64,000 nucleotides of DNA from Dyadobacter bucti (GCF_005869225.1 NZ_SWFP01000001.1:248001-312000), one strand, 5' to 3'. Counted from the stretch's first letter, positions 25,244 through 35,147 are shown. A program made the numbers and translations. Notes: generated by a model not told the origin, from the sequence alone.

Positions 25244-26251
25244 TTACGCTCCCAACGCCTTCCTCGCAAATTCAACGCATTTGGCCGTTTCCTTCACAGC
25301 ATCAGAGCCGGCCGGTATTTCATATTCGAGCTCTATCGTAGCCGGGAATTTGTATTTTTTCGCACGCATCAGTTCCAGGGCTGCAACTATGGGTGTATCA
25401 CCCTGTCCCCAGGGAACATTAGCTCCTCCATTTTGCTTATTTTTTCTGTCTTTTACGTGCATGCTCACGATATGGTCGTGTTTGGCGTCAATTTGCGCGA
25501 TCGGATCGAAACCGGCGGCTACATAATGTCCCATATCAAAATTCATCGCATTGTATTTCGACTGGCCCAATGCAACATCCCACCAGGTCGGTGTTTGCTG
25601 CGTATGGCCGTGGTACCCCACATATACCTTATTTTTTGCCGCGATATCGCCAAGTCGTTTCGTTTCAGCGGCATCATTGGGGAGTTCCACATTGGCCTGA
25701 TTGGCACCCAGCGCTTTTGCAGCACGAAAAGCATAATCCACTTCTGCATCGGTATTGTTGGTACCCAGGGCAGATGGTTTGAAAGCATAGATACTCACGC
25801 CGGCAGCATTGTACATTTTCCTGAGCTGAACGAATTTATCCATAGAAACCTTCGCGCGCCACTCAGCAAGTTTTGCTGCATACTCGGTTTGAGCGGCTTT
25901 TTGCCCGGCGGTCATTTCCGGACGCTTGCCATCGGGTCCGGGAGCCAGGTTAGGGCGTGGCGGTGCTTCCGGTGCACCGGCAAAAGACTCACCGGTCGGC
26001 CCCATGAGCTCTATTGCACTGATGTTACAGTCTATACAGTATTTCAGGATATCTTCCGCCCCGCCCGGCATGCTTCGCCAGGAGTAGGTAATGGCGCCTA
26101 CCTGAACACCATTGAAAAGGGAATTAGGTTTCCCCAGATTTTTGATATAGGCCGGTACCCCGAAGATTTCTCCCGGAACAAGTGCGATGCCCGTTGCTAC
26201 CAGCGACGCCGCCCCCAGAAACTGACGTCTTGATATGTCATTATTTGCCAT
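25244..26251 (-). CDS. Sugar phosphate isomerase/epimerase family protein, Tat signal
   Basis: 335 residues. SRRQFLGAASLVATGIAL is a twin-arginine signal. The TIM-barrel shows YCIDCNISAIELMGP, YVGYHGHTQQ, MNFDMGHYVAAGFDP and ISMHVKDRK, giving the metal-ligand His and Asp, and TIELEYEIP near the end. A proline-rich insertion (GAPEAPPRPNLAPGPDGKRPE) near residues 90-110 is unusual. The gene follows the thioredoxin-like gene by 37 bp on the same strand. Substrate unknown. Confidence 0.9.
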   Translation of the reverse strand: MANNDISRRQFLGAASLVATGIALVPGEIFGVPAYIKNLGKPNSLFNGVQVGAITYSWRSMPGGAEDILKYCIDCNISAIELMGPTGESFAGAPEAPPRPNLAPGPDGKRPEMTAGQKAAQTEYAAKLAEWRAKVSMDKFVQLRKMYNAAGVSIYAFKPSALGTNNTDAEVDYAFRAAKALGANQANVELPNDAAETKRLGDIAAKNKVYVGYHGHTQQTPTWWDVALGQSKYNAMNFDMGHYVAAGFDPIAQIDAKHDHIVSMHVKDRKNKQNGGANVPWGQGDTPIVAALELMRAKKYKFPATIELEYEIPAGSDAVKETAKCVEFARKALGA

Positions 26252-26288
26252 TTTGAATATTTAAGTTAAATACTGAATCAATTATTAA

Positions 26289-27413
26289 TCAATAATACCT
26301 GCCAACATACTTGTTTTCCACGATGATTTTTTTCATTTTTTGCGGGTCTATCGGGCCCTGGGCGGCATATACTATCTTCCCTCCGGGCTCTACAAGTAAT
26401 GTGTACGGTAATGCCCCCTGCCACTTAGGGTCTACGGCCTCGATCAGTTTATATTTGTCTTCCACATTGAAAATATAGTTCTTGTTCGACGCAAATTTTC
26501 CCTGGAGGAATTTCAGCGCCTTGTCCTTTTTATCCGGACTATCGGCGCTGATGGAAACAAACTCAAAATCCCGGCCGCGGTACATGTGGTGCATCGTCAT
26601 AAAATCCGGAAATTCGGTGACGCAGGGTCCGCACCAGGTAGCCCAGACGTTGATCAGACGAAGTTTGTCAGACTTATTCTGTATCAGTTCCTTTAACCCA
26701 GCCTCATCAATCGTTTCAAGGCTGACCGGTTCTTTCGCCCAGCCTGCCTGCTCCTTTTGCACACCCTGCTCCTTCGAGATCCATTTCATGGAGCAGCCGA
26801 ACGTTTTGGTTGACGGCACAGGCACCGGTTTGCCAGCGATCAGCGCTTCAATAGCATTACGGGCATCGGTATGGTTGGGTGTGCCGGTCGGTTTTTCCAC
26901 ATCATCGATCCTCCCGTGGTACTGCAGTTTTCTTTCTTTGTCAAAAATAAAAATATGTGGGGTAGCCACCGGTCCGTAAGCCAGGGCTGTGGACTGGTTA
27001 TCGCCATCAAAAAGGTAGGGGAAATTATACTTCATATCCTTTGCCCGGATTTTCATTTCTTCATAAGTATCGCTCAGATCGGTGTAACCCAGCTCATCGA
27101 GACGTATAGCTTTGGGATCATTGGATGATATCGCTACTACCGACACACCTTTTGACTTAAAATCGGAAGTAAGCTTGATAATCCGGTCTTCGTAGGCCTG
27201 GGCGGTGGGACAATGATTGCAGGTAAATACAATCGCCAGGACCGGGGAAGCTGCAAAGGATTTTAGTGAATATTTCTTACCATCAACACCCGGCAAATTA
27301 AAATCCGGAGCTTTGGCACCTATTTTCAACGTTTCGGGCTGCTCGGCATGAGAAGCAGTTGCAGTAGCGACGTAAACAAAAAGAGCCGTTAATATCTTAC
27401 AGAATGCGCGCAT
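26289..27413 (-). CDS. Secreted redoxin with two thioredoxin-fold domains
   Basis: 374 residues after a signal peptide (MRAFCKILTALFVYVATATASHA). The first domain (about 28-190) is AhpC/TSA-like with a CNHC motif at 65-68 in VFTCNHCPTAQAYEDR. The second (about 225-370) is TlpA-like with WCGPC, Cys261 and Cys264. Such proteins reduce or oxidise disulfides in the periplasm, for example in cytochrome c maturation, which would suit the many c-type haem proteins in the window. Operonic with the isomerase. No membrane reductase partner is nearby. Confidence 0.88.
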   Translation of the reverse strand: MRAFCKILTALFVYVATATASHAEQPETLKIGAKAPDFNLPGVDGKKYSLKSFAASPVLAIVFTCNHCPTAQAYEDRIIKLTSDFKSKGVSVVAISSNDPKAIRLDELGYTDLSDTYEEMKIRAKDMKYNFPYLFDGDNQSTALAYGPVATPHIFIFDKERKLQYHGRIDDVEKPTGTPNHTDARNAIEALIAGKPVPVPSTKTFGCSMKWISKEQGVQKEQAGWAKEPVSLETIDEAGLKELIQNKSDKLRLINVWATWCGPCVTEFPDFMTMHHMYRGRDFEFVSISADSPDKKDKALKFLQGKFASNKNYIFNVEDKYKLIEAVDPKWQGALPYTLLVEPGGKIVYAAQGPIDPQKMKKIIVENKYVGRYY

Positions 27414-27549
27414 AGGATCAACGATTTAATTGAACATCATTTCGATGAAAAGCCTTTAAGCGACAAAAAAATACTGGTTTTTTCACATTAATCTGTCCGA
27501 AATGGTAGGATTAAAAAGAATTCAGCATTGTATACGCAGAGCCATTCCG

Positions 27550-27749
27550 ATATTTCCGTCCGGAATAATATTATTGCGATGACCACATCAAAAAAGCCCA
27601 AAGGGCTGAAATTATTATAACAGAACAAGGACGTTGCAAAAGCGAAAACCCTGAAAGGGTGCCATTGCAGGGACGATGTCACCCTTTCAGGGTTTTGTAA
27701 CTTTGGTACAGATCATTTTCTATAATAATAACATTCCGTTCGGGATTGG
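27550..27749. repeat. Single diverged unit of the BIME-like repeat
   Basis: The palindromes TTCCGTCCGGAA, AGCCCAAGGGCT (27596-27607), ACCCTGAAAGGGT (27648-27660), its exact inverse ACCCTTTCAGGGT (27681-27693) and TTCCGTTCGGGATT (27734-27747) occur in the same order as in the 2.9-4.5 kb array. CTATAATAAT precedes the last one. It lies in the otherwise empty gap between the SusD-like and redoxin genes. Confidence 0.75.
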
Positions 27750-27775
27750 CGTGTTGGCTTTATTGAGAAAATTCC

Positions 27776-27812
27776 TAAAAAAGGCCGGTGCCCGAAAAAC
27801 GAACACCGGCCC
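27776..27812 (-). terminator. Terminator after the SusCD operon
   Basis: GGCCGGTG (27783-27790) pairs with CACCGGCC (27804-27811). The A run just below reads as a T tract on the minus strand, so this is a good rho-independent terminator about 90 bp after the SusD-like stop. Confidence 0.85.
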
Positions 27813-27902
27813 AACATTCAATAACCCCATCACCTCATGTCCATACATGACCATTACCTGACTACACATGACAAAAAATGACTATCAGGACAAAACTCCC
27901 CT

Positions 27903-29492
27903 TTACTTATCCCACCAAACCCTGGTCGTAAACAAATCAGGCCCTTGTTTCGCCACGGCGGCACTATATGCTTCGCGGTTCAGGCTGGCTTCCGATTCAG
28001 GATATCTCAAACGTCTCGGTATAACGCCGCCGGTTTCGTTGCCCGGATAATTGGTCGGGGTAAGTTGGGGGTAACCTGTCCTTCTCCAGTTGGCATATAC
28101 TTCAATATTGTTCATAAAAGACGAAGCCCAGAACTGGTTATGGATCTGTTTCATCTGTTCCTCCATCGTTCCGGTTTTAAAAGGATTGGCGGTAAGATAT
28201 GCGGTGATCGCAGCCGGAGTAATGGTCACGCCGCCAGGATAAATCGACTGGATTTCCATGGAAGCTTTCACAGCATTCTCATATCTTGTCTTTACATTGT
28301 CGGAAGTCCAGCCGCGCAGTGCCGCTTCTGCCAGTAACAATGATACCTCGGAATAGCTCTGGAAAATCGTCGGCGCGGCCAGAGCTGCGATCGTATTGAT
28401 GTTGATCTCCGAAAATTCTGCCTGCATATCGTCCGTCCAGTTCGGGATCAGGTCTTTGATCGTAGTATAATCGTATCCGCTGGGAAGGCCTTTCTGTACC
28501 GCAGGAGCGCTGGTCTGCGGTAGTTTCGAAGCATCCGCATTTCCCTGCCATAACGTAGCATAAAACGGAAGGCGGGGGTCCGCTGTTGCTTTAAGATAAT
28601 CGATAAATGTTTTGCTCAGCTTCGAATACCCTTTTCCCTGGGCCGAAGGCGGCACCCCTTCTCCTCCTTGCAGCAGGTAGCTGTTCACGTTCCAGTTGTT
28701 GGCAGAACCACCCGTATGGACCAGCCTGGCAATGTCGTCGTTGCTTTGCATCACACCTCCGGCAATTGCCTTTTTCACCCATGTTTCAGCCATTGCAACA
28801 TCTGCATTGGTGAGTCGCATACCCAACCTGAGCATCATGGAATAGGCAAATCGTTTCCATTTTGCGGCATCGCCATTGTAAAGAAAATCAGCCGACCCGA
28901 ATGTTGGTTTTGCGGGGTCAAGCGCCAGGGCGCTTTCTTCCAGTTCGGCGAGCATACTCGCATATATCTGATCCTGGGAATCATATGCAGGCTTGTAAGT
29001 AGCATCAATATAACCCAAACCTGCCTGTGAATAAGGGATATCCCCGTACATATCCGTTACCCGGTGCAGGATAAAAACCCGCCAGATCCTCGCCACAGCA
29101 TAATGATTGGACATTTCAGGATTGTCTTTGACCAGTGAAATGATCTGCGCAGTTTCTTTTAGCTCGCTGCTGTATGCTGTTTCAAAAAGCCCTTTGTTAT
29201 AATCCTGTTTGTACAAATATTTGTCCCCCGTCCACTGCCAGGGATTCAGGGATGAAAAATATTGCACGAAGCATCCCGACAATTTATCATTGGCATACAA
29301 GGTGTTATTGTCCCCGTCACCAGCCGTTTTGATGATACTGGTCGAGAAAAGGCTCCCGATCACAGGCGTGGTGTAGGCATTGGGATTTGTATTCATTTCT
29401 TCAAATCCATTGTCGCAGGCAGAAAGAAACAACGTTCCTGCAAACAGCGTTTTGACGGCCAGGCTTTTCAGTTTTATATTTTTGTAATTCAT
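27903..29492 (-). CDS. SusD/RagB-like outer-membrane lipoprotein (SusD-like_2 type)
   Basis: About 529 residues from the ATG at 29492; this start gives the lipobox LSAC in LKSLAVKTLFAGTLFLSAC, while the frame from 29537 adds an unlikely leader. After the lipid anchor, DNGFEEMNTNPNAY is the signature of the SusD-like_2 group. Tetratricopeptide-like helices continue to the end (NIEVYANWRRTGYPQLTP). It binds the glycan or peptide at the cell surface and feeds it to the SusC partner, 46 bp upstream. The substrate cannot be read from the sequence. Confidence 0.93.
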   Translation of the reverse strand: MNYKNIKLKSLAVKTLFAGTLFLSACDNGFEEMNTNPNAYTTPVIGSLFSTSIIKTAGDGDNNTLYANDKLSGCFVQYFSSLNPWQWTGDKYLYKQDYNKGLFETAYSSELKETAQIISLVKDNPEMSNHYAVARIWRVFILHRVTDMYGDIPYSQAGLGYIDATYKPAYDSQDQIYASMLAELEESALALDPAKPTFGSADFLYNGDAAKWKRFAYSMMLRLGMRLTNADVAMAETWVKKAIAGGVMQSNDDIARLVHTGGSANNWNVNSYLLQGGEGVPPSAQGKGYSKLSKTFIDYLKATADPRLPFYATLWQGNADASKLPQTSAPAVQKGLPSGYDYTTIKDLIPNWTDDMQAEFSEININTIAALAAPTIFQSYSEVSLLLAEAALRGWTSDNVKTRYENAVKASMEIQSIYPGGVTITPAAITAYLTANPFKTGTMEEQMKQIHNQFWASSFMNNIEVYANWRRTGYPQLTPTNYPGNETGGVIPRRLRYPESEASLNREAYSAAVAKQGPDLFTTRVWWDK

Positions 29493-29538
29493 GATTATGG
29501 TCAAAATTGGTAGTGATGAAAATGAATCCGTTAACAAA

Positions 29539-32500
29539 TCAGAACCTTACCAGCAGGTTCAAACCGAAGCTGCGGGTCGGAGGCACACCAAAGTTTTCGA
29601 GCCCTTGCGCATTGGAATTGCTATAATTGGATTCGGGGTCCACGTTCTTCACCTGGCTGTAAACCAGCAAGAGGTTGCGCGCCACAAAGGACAGACTCGC
29701 CGACTGGAAAGGCGTTTTGGCAATGATATTCTGAGGGAGTGAATAACCCAGCGTCAGTTGGCGCAGCTTGATAAATCCCGCATCCGAGACAAATTGGTCG
29801 GTAATCGAGAAAGCAATCCCCTGATAATAATTCTGCGCGGGAAGTGTTTTGGAGAAAGAATCACCCTGGGTGTCCACGCCGCTTACCGTTACACCGGTTT
29901 CCCGTACATTGTTCTCAACGGTTTGTTTGTGCAGGCCATAATTGGTGGCATAAGCATTACTGGAAACGTACATTTTGGAACCGAATTTACCATCGAGCAA
30001 AAAGCCGAGCGACAGGTTTTTGTATCTGAAAGAGTTGGTCAGGCCCAATGTCAGCGGAGGCACACCTCTTCCCAGCGCGCCGAATGCGCTCTGGATCGGC
30101 AGGCCGCTGTCACGATTGTAGACGGTATTCCCGTTTTCGTCCTGCCTCATGCGGTAACCTGAGATCATACCGAAAGGCATACCTTCGAAGTGATAAACGA
30201 AGCCGTTTTGCGTACGTGCCACAGCGCCCGGCAAAGCCAGACTGGTAAGCCCGTCGGCAATTTTAACGACCGTATTTTTATTGTAAGCCATATTAAAACT
30301 CACATCCCAGCTGAAACCTTTTGAAGATCTCACAGGCGTTCCGGTCAGCAAAAGCTCCACCCCACGGTTCTGAACCTTTCCTACATTGAGGGAAACATTG
30401 GTATAACTCGTTGAAAAAGGAACAGTTGCGTTAACAATATCATTGGTAGTGGAACGGTCGTAGAAAGTAATGTCGGCGCCAAGTTTGTTACCAAACAATT
30501 TTGTTTCCAGACCAAACTCGGTAGTCGTAGAGGTATAAGGTTTCAACTGGCTGTTCGGGATCGTACCACCGTTGATGTTCATCAAAGGTTGTCCCAGATG
30601 CGACTGCGAGGGGGCTGCATAAGCAAGAGTCAGTCCATAAGGATCAGGTGCCCCGCCGCCCACTTTCGCCCAGGATGTCCTCAGTTTTCCATAGTCCAGC
30701 CAGGAAGGTCTGGATTTGAAAGCATCCGAAAATACGTAGCTCAAACCTACCGACGGATAAAACAGCGTGTTATTGTCTTTTGAAAGCGTTGAAAACCAGT
30801 CCTGGCGTCCGGTAACGGTCAGGTAAAGCAGATTGTTAAATCCCACATCCGCAGAGGCAAACAGTGAATTGATGCCGAATTCGCGAAAAGTTTCCGTGTA
30901 CGCCTGGCTGCTTCCGTTCGTGATAAAATAGTTGAATGGGACGTTGAACCGGCCGCTTGAAGCAGTTACCCCGTTCGAGTTGTTGTACATTTTGTTTCCG
31001 CCGGCAATCGCATTGACAGATATCTTGCCAAATTCCTTGTTCAGACCGACAATAAACTCTGCGTTGGTCTCATAGGTAGTGATCCTGCGGGTAGACATTT
31101 CGCCCTGGGTATTGTAAGCCATCCCGGTAGGTGTGATGTCTTTTCCATTGATCGAAAACTGGTCGATCCCCAATCTTCCTCTGGCGTACAGGTAATCCGT
31201 GAAATTGTAACGCGTACTGAAAGATCCGATCACCCTCCGCTTGTTATCGTTGTTCCTAACTTTGTTGACGGCAAAATAAGGGTTAACCACAAAAACATAG
31301 TCGTTCCAAAGGTTTTCATAACCCCTGTCGTCGTAGCCTGGATCCAGGGTACGGATGTCGATGTTTGTGGCGGCAAGCTGAACGGATGCATTCGGATTTT
31401 TGGTAAAATCGGCCACAAAAGTCCTGTTTTTGACATCTTCAATGTTATACTGTACAGTTCCTTCGAATACCACCTTTTTGGCAAGAACAGAAGAAGCGCT
31501 CAGGCTGAAAGTTTTGCGGTTGACGGAAGAGTTGGGCACCACACCCTTGTTGTCCATATTGGAAGCCGAAAACCTGAAATTCGTCGTTTCGTTCCCGCCG
31601 TTGATTGCAATGGTATTACTGAAAGTACTTCCTGTATCGTAGAAATTTTTGATGTTGTTTTTCTGAGCGACATAGGGCCTCTCCACACCGTCAGGCTGCA
31701 TGACCATGGAGCCGTCCAGCTTTGCGCCCCAGGAAGTCCTGCCGTAAGAAATCGCTTCCGCCTGGGAAGTCGGGGCAGTTCCGCGGGCACCGGCGCCGTA
31801 CTGGTATTGCCAGTCGGGAAAGGATAATGGACGTTCAAGCGTATAAGTCGAGGCAAATTCTACGCCCAGTCCTTTTTGCCCCTTTCCGGTTTTGGTTGTA
31901 ATAATAATAACCCCGTTTGCCGCGCGTGACCCGTACAATGCCGCAGCAGTACCGCCTTTCAGAACCGAAATACTTTCTATGTCGTCCGGGTTGATGCTCA
32001 TCAGGCCGTCACCCTTGTCAGTACCTCCCCATGTACCCGGGGAACCCTGGTTTGCATTGTTGATAGGGATACCATTGACCACATACAACGGCTGATTATC
32101 ACCACTTAAAGAACCGTTTCCACGGATAATTACCCGGCTTGAACCCGCAGTACCATTGGCAGTACTGGTTGCATTGACCCCGGCAATTTTACCTGATAAT
32201 GCATTTCCGAGGTTAGCTTCCCTGGCCTGTGTAAATTCACTTCCTTTTACCTCGGTCACTGCGTACGTCAGGGCTTTTTTATCTTTGGCGATACCCAGCG
32301 CAGTTACCACGACTTCGTTCAGCGACTTTTCTTCGGGCAATAATTTTACAGAAATATTGGTCTGCGAACCTGCTGCGATTTCCTGGGCGATATATCCTAC
32401 GAAACTAAAAATCAGTACCGCATTGTCCTGGGGCAAATCGAGGGAAAATTTACCTTCCGAATTGGTGGTAGTCCCACTCTGGGTGCCTTTTACAAGGATG

Positions 32501-32958
32501 CTTACGCCAGGCAACGCGTCTCCTTTTTCGTCCGAAACAAAGCCGGTGATGTTTTTGATCGCAGATTTGAAATCGGGTACTACCGGTTCTCCGGCAGGTT
32601 TCTTATGAAGTAAAATATGTGAATCCACGACCTCATATTCAATATTAAGCGGATTCAGCAGCTCGTCAAGTACCTTCGAAAGTTTGCTGTTGACCGCATG
32701 AACGGACACTTTCTGACGGGCTTTGATGCTGTTTGTGCTGTAAATAAATTTGATACCGGTCTGTTTTTCAATCCGGCTCAGCACATTCTTCACTTCCACG
32801 GATTGCATTTGTATTGAAATTTCCTTCCGGAGTATTTCCTGGGCATGGGTTTCCCTCGCAAAGGACAGACCGCAGAAGAGGGCCGATAACATTAACTGTA
32901 CGACAGTTATTTGCATAGCATAAATCAGAAACCGTTTGACGGATATACTTTTTTGCAT
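29539..32958 (-). CDS. SusC/RagA TonB-dependent outer-membrane transporter with STN domain
   Basis: 1139 residues. A signal peptide ends near 34. An STN (secretin/TonB short N-terminal) domain follows at about 50-110 (ISIQMQSVEVKNVLSRIEKQTGIKFIYS), then a carboxypeptidase-regulatory-like domain (GFVSDEKGDALPGVSILVKGTQSG) and a plug domain ending in ISVLKGGTAAALYGSRAANGVIIITTK. The remainder is the barrel, ending in Phe. The STN domain normally signals to FecR, and a FecR/ECF pair lies just upstream. The transporter imports an unknown ligand together with the SusD-like protein. Confidence 0.96.
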   Translation of the reverse strand: MQKSISVKRFLIYAMQITVVQLMLSALFCGLSFARETHAQEILRKEISIQMQSVEVKNVLSRIEKQTGIKFIYSTNSIKARQKVSVHAVNSKLSKVLDELLNPLNIEYEVVDSHILLHKKPAGEPVVPDFKSAIKNITGFVSDEKGDALPGVSILVKGTQSGTTTNSEGKFSLDLPQDNAVLIFSFVGYIAQEIAAGSQTNISVKLLPEEKSLNEVVVTALGIAKDKKALTYAVTEVKGSEFTQAREANLGNALSGKIAGVNATSTANGTAGSSRVIIRGNGSLSGDNQPLYVVNGIPINNANQGSPGTWGGTDKGDGLMSINPDDIESISVLKGGTAAALYGSRAANGVIIITTKTGKGQKGLGVEFASTYTLERPLSFPDWQYQYGAGARGTAPTSQAEAISYGRTSWGAKLDGSMVMQPDGVERPYVAQKNNIKNFYDTGSTFSNTIAINGGNETTNFRFSASNMDNKGVVPNSSVNRKTFSLSASSVLAKKVVFEGTVQYNIEDVKNRTFVADFTKNPNASVQLAATNIDIRTLDPGYDDRGYENLWNDYVFVVNPYFAVNKVRNNDNKRRVIGSFSTRYNFTDYLYARGRLGIDQFSINGKDITPTGMAYNTQGEMSTRRITTYETNAEFIVGLNKEFGKISVNAIAGGNKMYNNSNGVTASSGRFNVPFNYFITNGSSQAYTETFREFGINSLFASADVGFNNLLYLTVTGRQDWFSTLSKDNNTLFYPSVGLSYVFSDAFKSRPSWLDYGKLRTSWAKVGGGAPDPYGLTLAYAAPSQSHLGQPLMNINGGTIPNSQLKPYTSTTTEFGLETKLFGNKLGADITFYDRSTTNDIVNATVPFSTSYTNVSLNVGKVQNRGVELLLTGTPVRSSKGFSWDVSFNMAYNKNTVVKIADGLTSLALPGAVARTQNGFVYHFEGMPFGMISGYRMRQDENGNTVYNRDSGLPIQSAFGALGRGVPPLTLGLTNSFRYKNLSLGFLLDGKFGSKMYVSSNAYATNYGLHKQTVENNVRETGVTVSGVDTQGDSFSKTLPAQNYYQGIAFSITDQFVSDAGFIKLRQLTLGYSLPQNIIAKTPFQSASLSFVARNLLLVYSQVKNVDPESNYSNSNAQGLENFGVPPTRSFGLNLLVRF

Positions 32959-33125
32959 AATTTTAAATGTTTTTGTTTTGTAACAGACACAGGAACAATG
33001 GTATCCTGATCAGAATTGGCGTTCTGAAAGGATCTCGTAAAGGCCAGTAATGCTCGCAACATTATTGGCTTTTTGTTTTTCAAAGGGTTATTTGCATAGG
33101 CAGGTTATGGGATTTTTGCGGGCGG

Positions 33126-34151
33126 TTATTTGTTGCAGCCGTCGCCGTTGATAAAAAAAGTAGTACCTCTCAATTCGTAACCGGAATTCACTGATTTACA
33201 GATAAACCTAAGCTGAGTGTGTAAAGGAAGACCGTTCAGATCACCGGTAAAAGTGCAGTTGTCCAGGGCCGGCGTTTCGACCACAATTTCAATTCCGTAG
33301 GCTTTCTGGATCGCGTCCAGTACATTTTGTAGCGGTGCCTCTTCGAAGGCGAGTTCAAACTTCTTTTCGGGGATTTTCACCATAGCAGGGACTTCTACCA
33401 GCTCCGGGACTATCTTTTTCGAAACTTTGTCGAATGTCATCTTCTGGTTGGGCCGCAGGATAACACCATTCCGGTTTTGAGGAGACTTCTGCTTGTTTTC
33501 ATAAACAGAAACCCGGCCGGTCAAAACCTGCACTTCTATGGTTTTTGAGCCTTCATAAGATTTAACATTGAAACTTGTGCCGAGTACCTGCGTCACAAGT
33601 TCGCCTGTATACACAAAAAACGGTCGCGAAATATCTCTCTTCACATTAAAAAATGCCTCGCCTTCCAGCTCAACCCGGCGGGTTTTATCATCAAAATGTT
33701 TGGGATATTTCAAACTGCTTTCCTTGGTGAGCGTCACCACTGTCCCGTCTTCGAGAGAAAGCGCCTGGTTGCTGCCGGTCGTGTTTTTGATCTCAATATA
33801 ATCCCGCACCACCGCTACGCCCGGTTTGGCCGCGACGGAATTTCTTGCTTTGTCCTCACCGAAATGTTTTAACGCACCCGGAAAGATGAGGCCTGAAACC
33901 AGCAAAATAGTGGCCGCAATACCGATTCCCGCCCAGCTTAGGCGCCTTATCAGCGATGGCCGCAACATTACCGACCGGCCGATCCGTTTCCAGATCCGTG
34001 TTTCAACGGTTTTCTGCTCGGATCGTGTCAAAGTCAATTTCCCGTTTGAAAAAACCGTTTCCGACCAGTCCAGTACCTGTTTTTCCTCTTCCGGACTGCA
34101 TAGTCCGGAGAGGTATTTTTGTAATAATATGTCAAAATCGTGCTGACTCAT
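33126..34151 (-). CDS. FecR family anti-sigma factor
   Basis: 341 residues with one membrane segment near 71-90 (LSWAGIGIAATILLVSGLIF). The N-terminal cytoplasmic part (FDILLQKYLSGLCSPEEEKQVLDW) is the sigma-binding region. The periplasmic part holds the FecR domain (KYPKHFDDKTRRVELEGEAFFNV...FVYTGELVTQVLGTSFNVKSY) and a C-terminal DUF4974-type domain (FELAFEEAPLQNVLDAIQKAYGIEI). It relays the SusC STN signal to the ECF sigma factor 17 bp upstream. Confidence 0.95.
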   Translation of the reverse strand: MSQHDFDILLQKYLSGLCSPEEEKQVLDWSETVFSNGKLTLTRSEQKTVETRIWKRIGRSVMLRPSLIRRLSWAGIGIAATILLVSGLIFPGALKHFGEDKARNSVAAKPGVAVVRDYIEIKNTTGSNQALSLEDGTVVTLTKESSLKYPKHFDDKTRRVELEGEAFFNVKRDISRPFFVYTGELVTQVLGTSFNVKSYEGSKTIEVQVLTGRVSVYENKQKSPQNRNGVILRPNQKMTFDKVSKKIVPELVEVPAMVKIPEKKFELAFEEAPLQNVLDAIQKAYGIEIVVETPALDNCTFTGDLNGLPLHTQLRFICKSVNSGYELRGTTFFINGDGCNK

Positions 34152-34168
34152 TTGTAACGTTTTCCTGG

Positions 34169-34732
34169 CTAGTTATCTGAATGGTAAACTTTGAGATGGT
34201 CCTTCAAGACTTTGAGGGATTGTGTAATATGATACTCCACACCTTTTTCGGACAGGCTCAGTTTCTGGGCAATGTCTTTGACCGACTGGTTTTCAAACCG
34301 GCTCAACCGGAATATCTCGGAAGTTTTTTCAGGCAGCTTTTTCATCACATCATCCACAGCCCGCGACAAGTCAGAGAACTGCACGATTTCATCAGTGCCA
34401 TAGGATTGCTGGATCTCGTGAAAAATGAGGTATTCCTGGTATTTTCTCTGGGTGATGCAGGATTTGATGTAATTCGTCACCCGGTGTTTCATGGATACCA
34501 CCAGGTATGCGCGAAGATGTTTGATCAGCGATTCTTCACGTTTGTACCAGAGATTTTCAAAGACGTCATGGACCAGTTCCTCGGCTTCCTCCTTCGTGCC
34601 GGTTTCCTGATATGCAATACCAAACAAGCGGTACCAGTACCTGTGGTATATCTCTTCAAAGGCTTTCTGATCGCCGCTTTGGAGAGATTCCACTAATTGC
34701 TCGTCGGTAAAACGTTTGTACATAGGTTTCAA
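34169..34732 (-). CDS. ECF RNA polymerase sigma factor, Bacteroidota family 1
   Basis: 187 residues. Region 2 is at about 25-90 (AFEEIYHRYWYRLFGIAYQETGTKEEAEELVHDVFENLW) and region 4 at about 130-180 (LPEKTSEIFRLSRFENQSVKDIAQKLSLSEKGVEYHITQSLKVL). It heads the sigma-FecR-SusC-SusD cluster and probably drives SusC/SusD transcription when the ligand is transported. No -33/-7 promoter of the common type was seen directly upstream. Confidence 0.95.
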   Translation of the reverse strand: MKPMYKRFTDEQLVESLQSGDQKAFEEIYHRYWYRLFGIAYQETGTKEEAEELVHDVFENLWYKREESLIKHLRAYLVVSMKHRVTNYIKSCITQRKYQEYLIFHEIQQSYGTDEIVQFSDLSRAVDDVMKKLPEKTSEIFRLSRFENQSVKDIAQKLSLSEKGVEYHITQSLKVLKDHLKVYHSDN

Positions 34733-35085
34733 ATGCTAATATGCTCTAAAGGCAATTAACAAAGAAAAACCCCTAAACGATTTTGCAAAAAATTTTGATT
34801 TTATTTTTAATGCTAAAATATTATTTCGCTTTTTGATAATTTATGACGAATAATATTCATTATTTCGAGAATATAGAAATATGTTAAAATTCACGACACT
34901 CCGTTCTCTTGAAAAATAAGCTGGAGCGGAAGCTCGGTTCCGGGGTTTACCTGAACAGGTTTTTGAATGGACCATGGCCCACAAATAGGATTCGTCGCGG
35001 GTTTGGAATTCTGTTTACTCATTTGAACAAGATCTCAAAAATCAGAACAACAAATAGTCCGGATAAGCTGAATATTTTTAGCTGA
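34733..35085. other. AT-rich intergenic region
   Basis: Between the sigma-factor ATG and the promoter of the small gene at 35148. No reading frame or clear hairpin was seen. It should contain the divergent promoter of the sigma factor operon, but I could not pick out a convincing one. Confidence 0.5.
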
Positions 35086-35116
35086 ATTGTTTAAAATTTG
35101 TGACGGCATAAATTTG
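35086..35116 (+). promoter_or_regulatory. Bacteroidota-type promoter before the 74-residue protein
   Basis: TTG at 35087-35089, 19 bases, and TAAATTTG at 35109-35116 match the TTTG/TAnnTTTG pattern except for one base. The expected start of transcription is about 25 bases before the ATG at 35148. Confidence 0.6.
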
Positions 35117-35147
35117 GCCGCCGATTCTGAATTATTTATAAAAAGTC

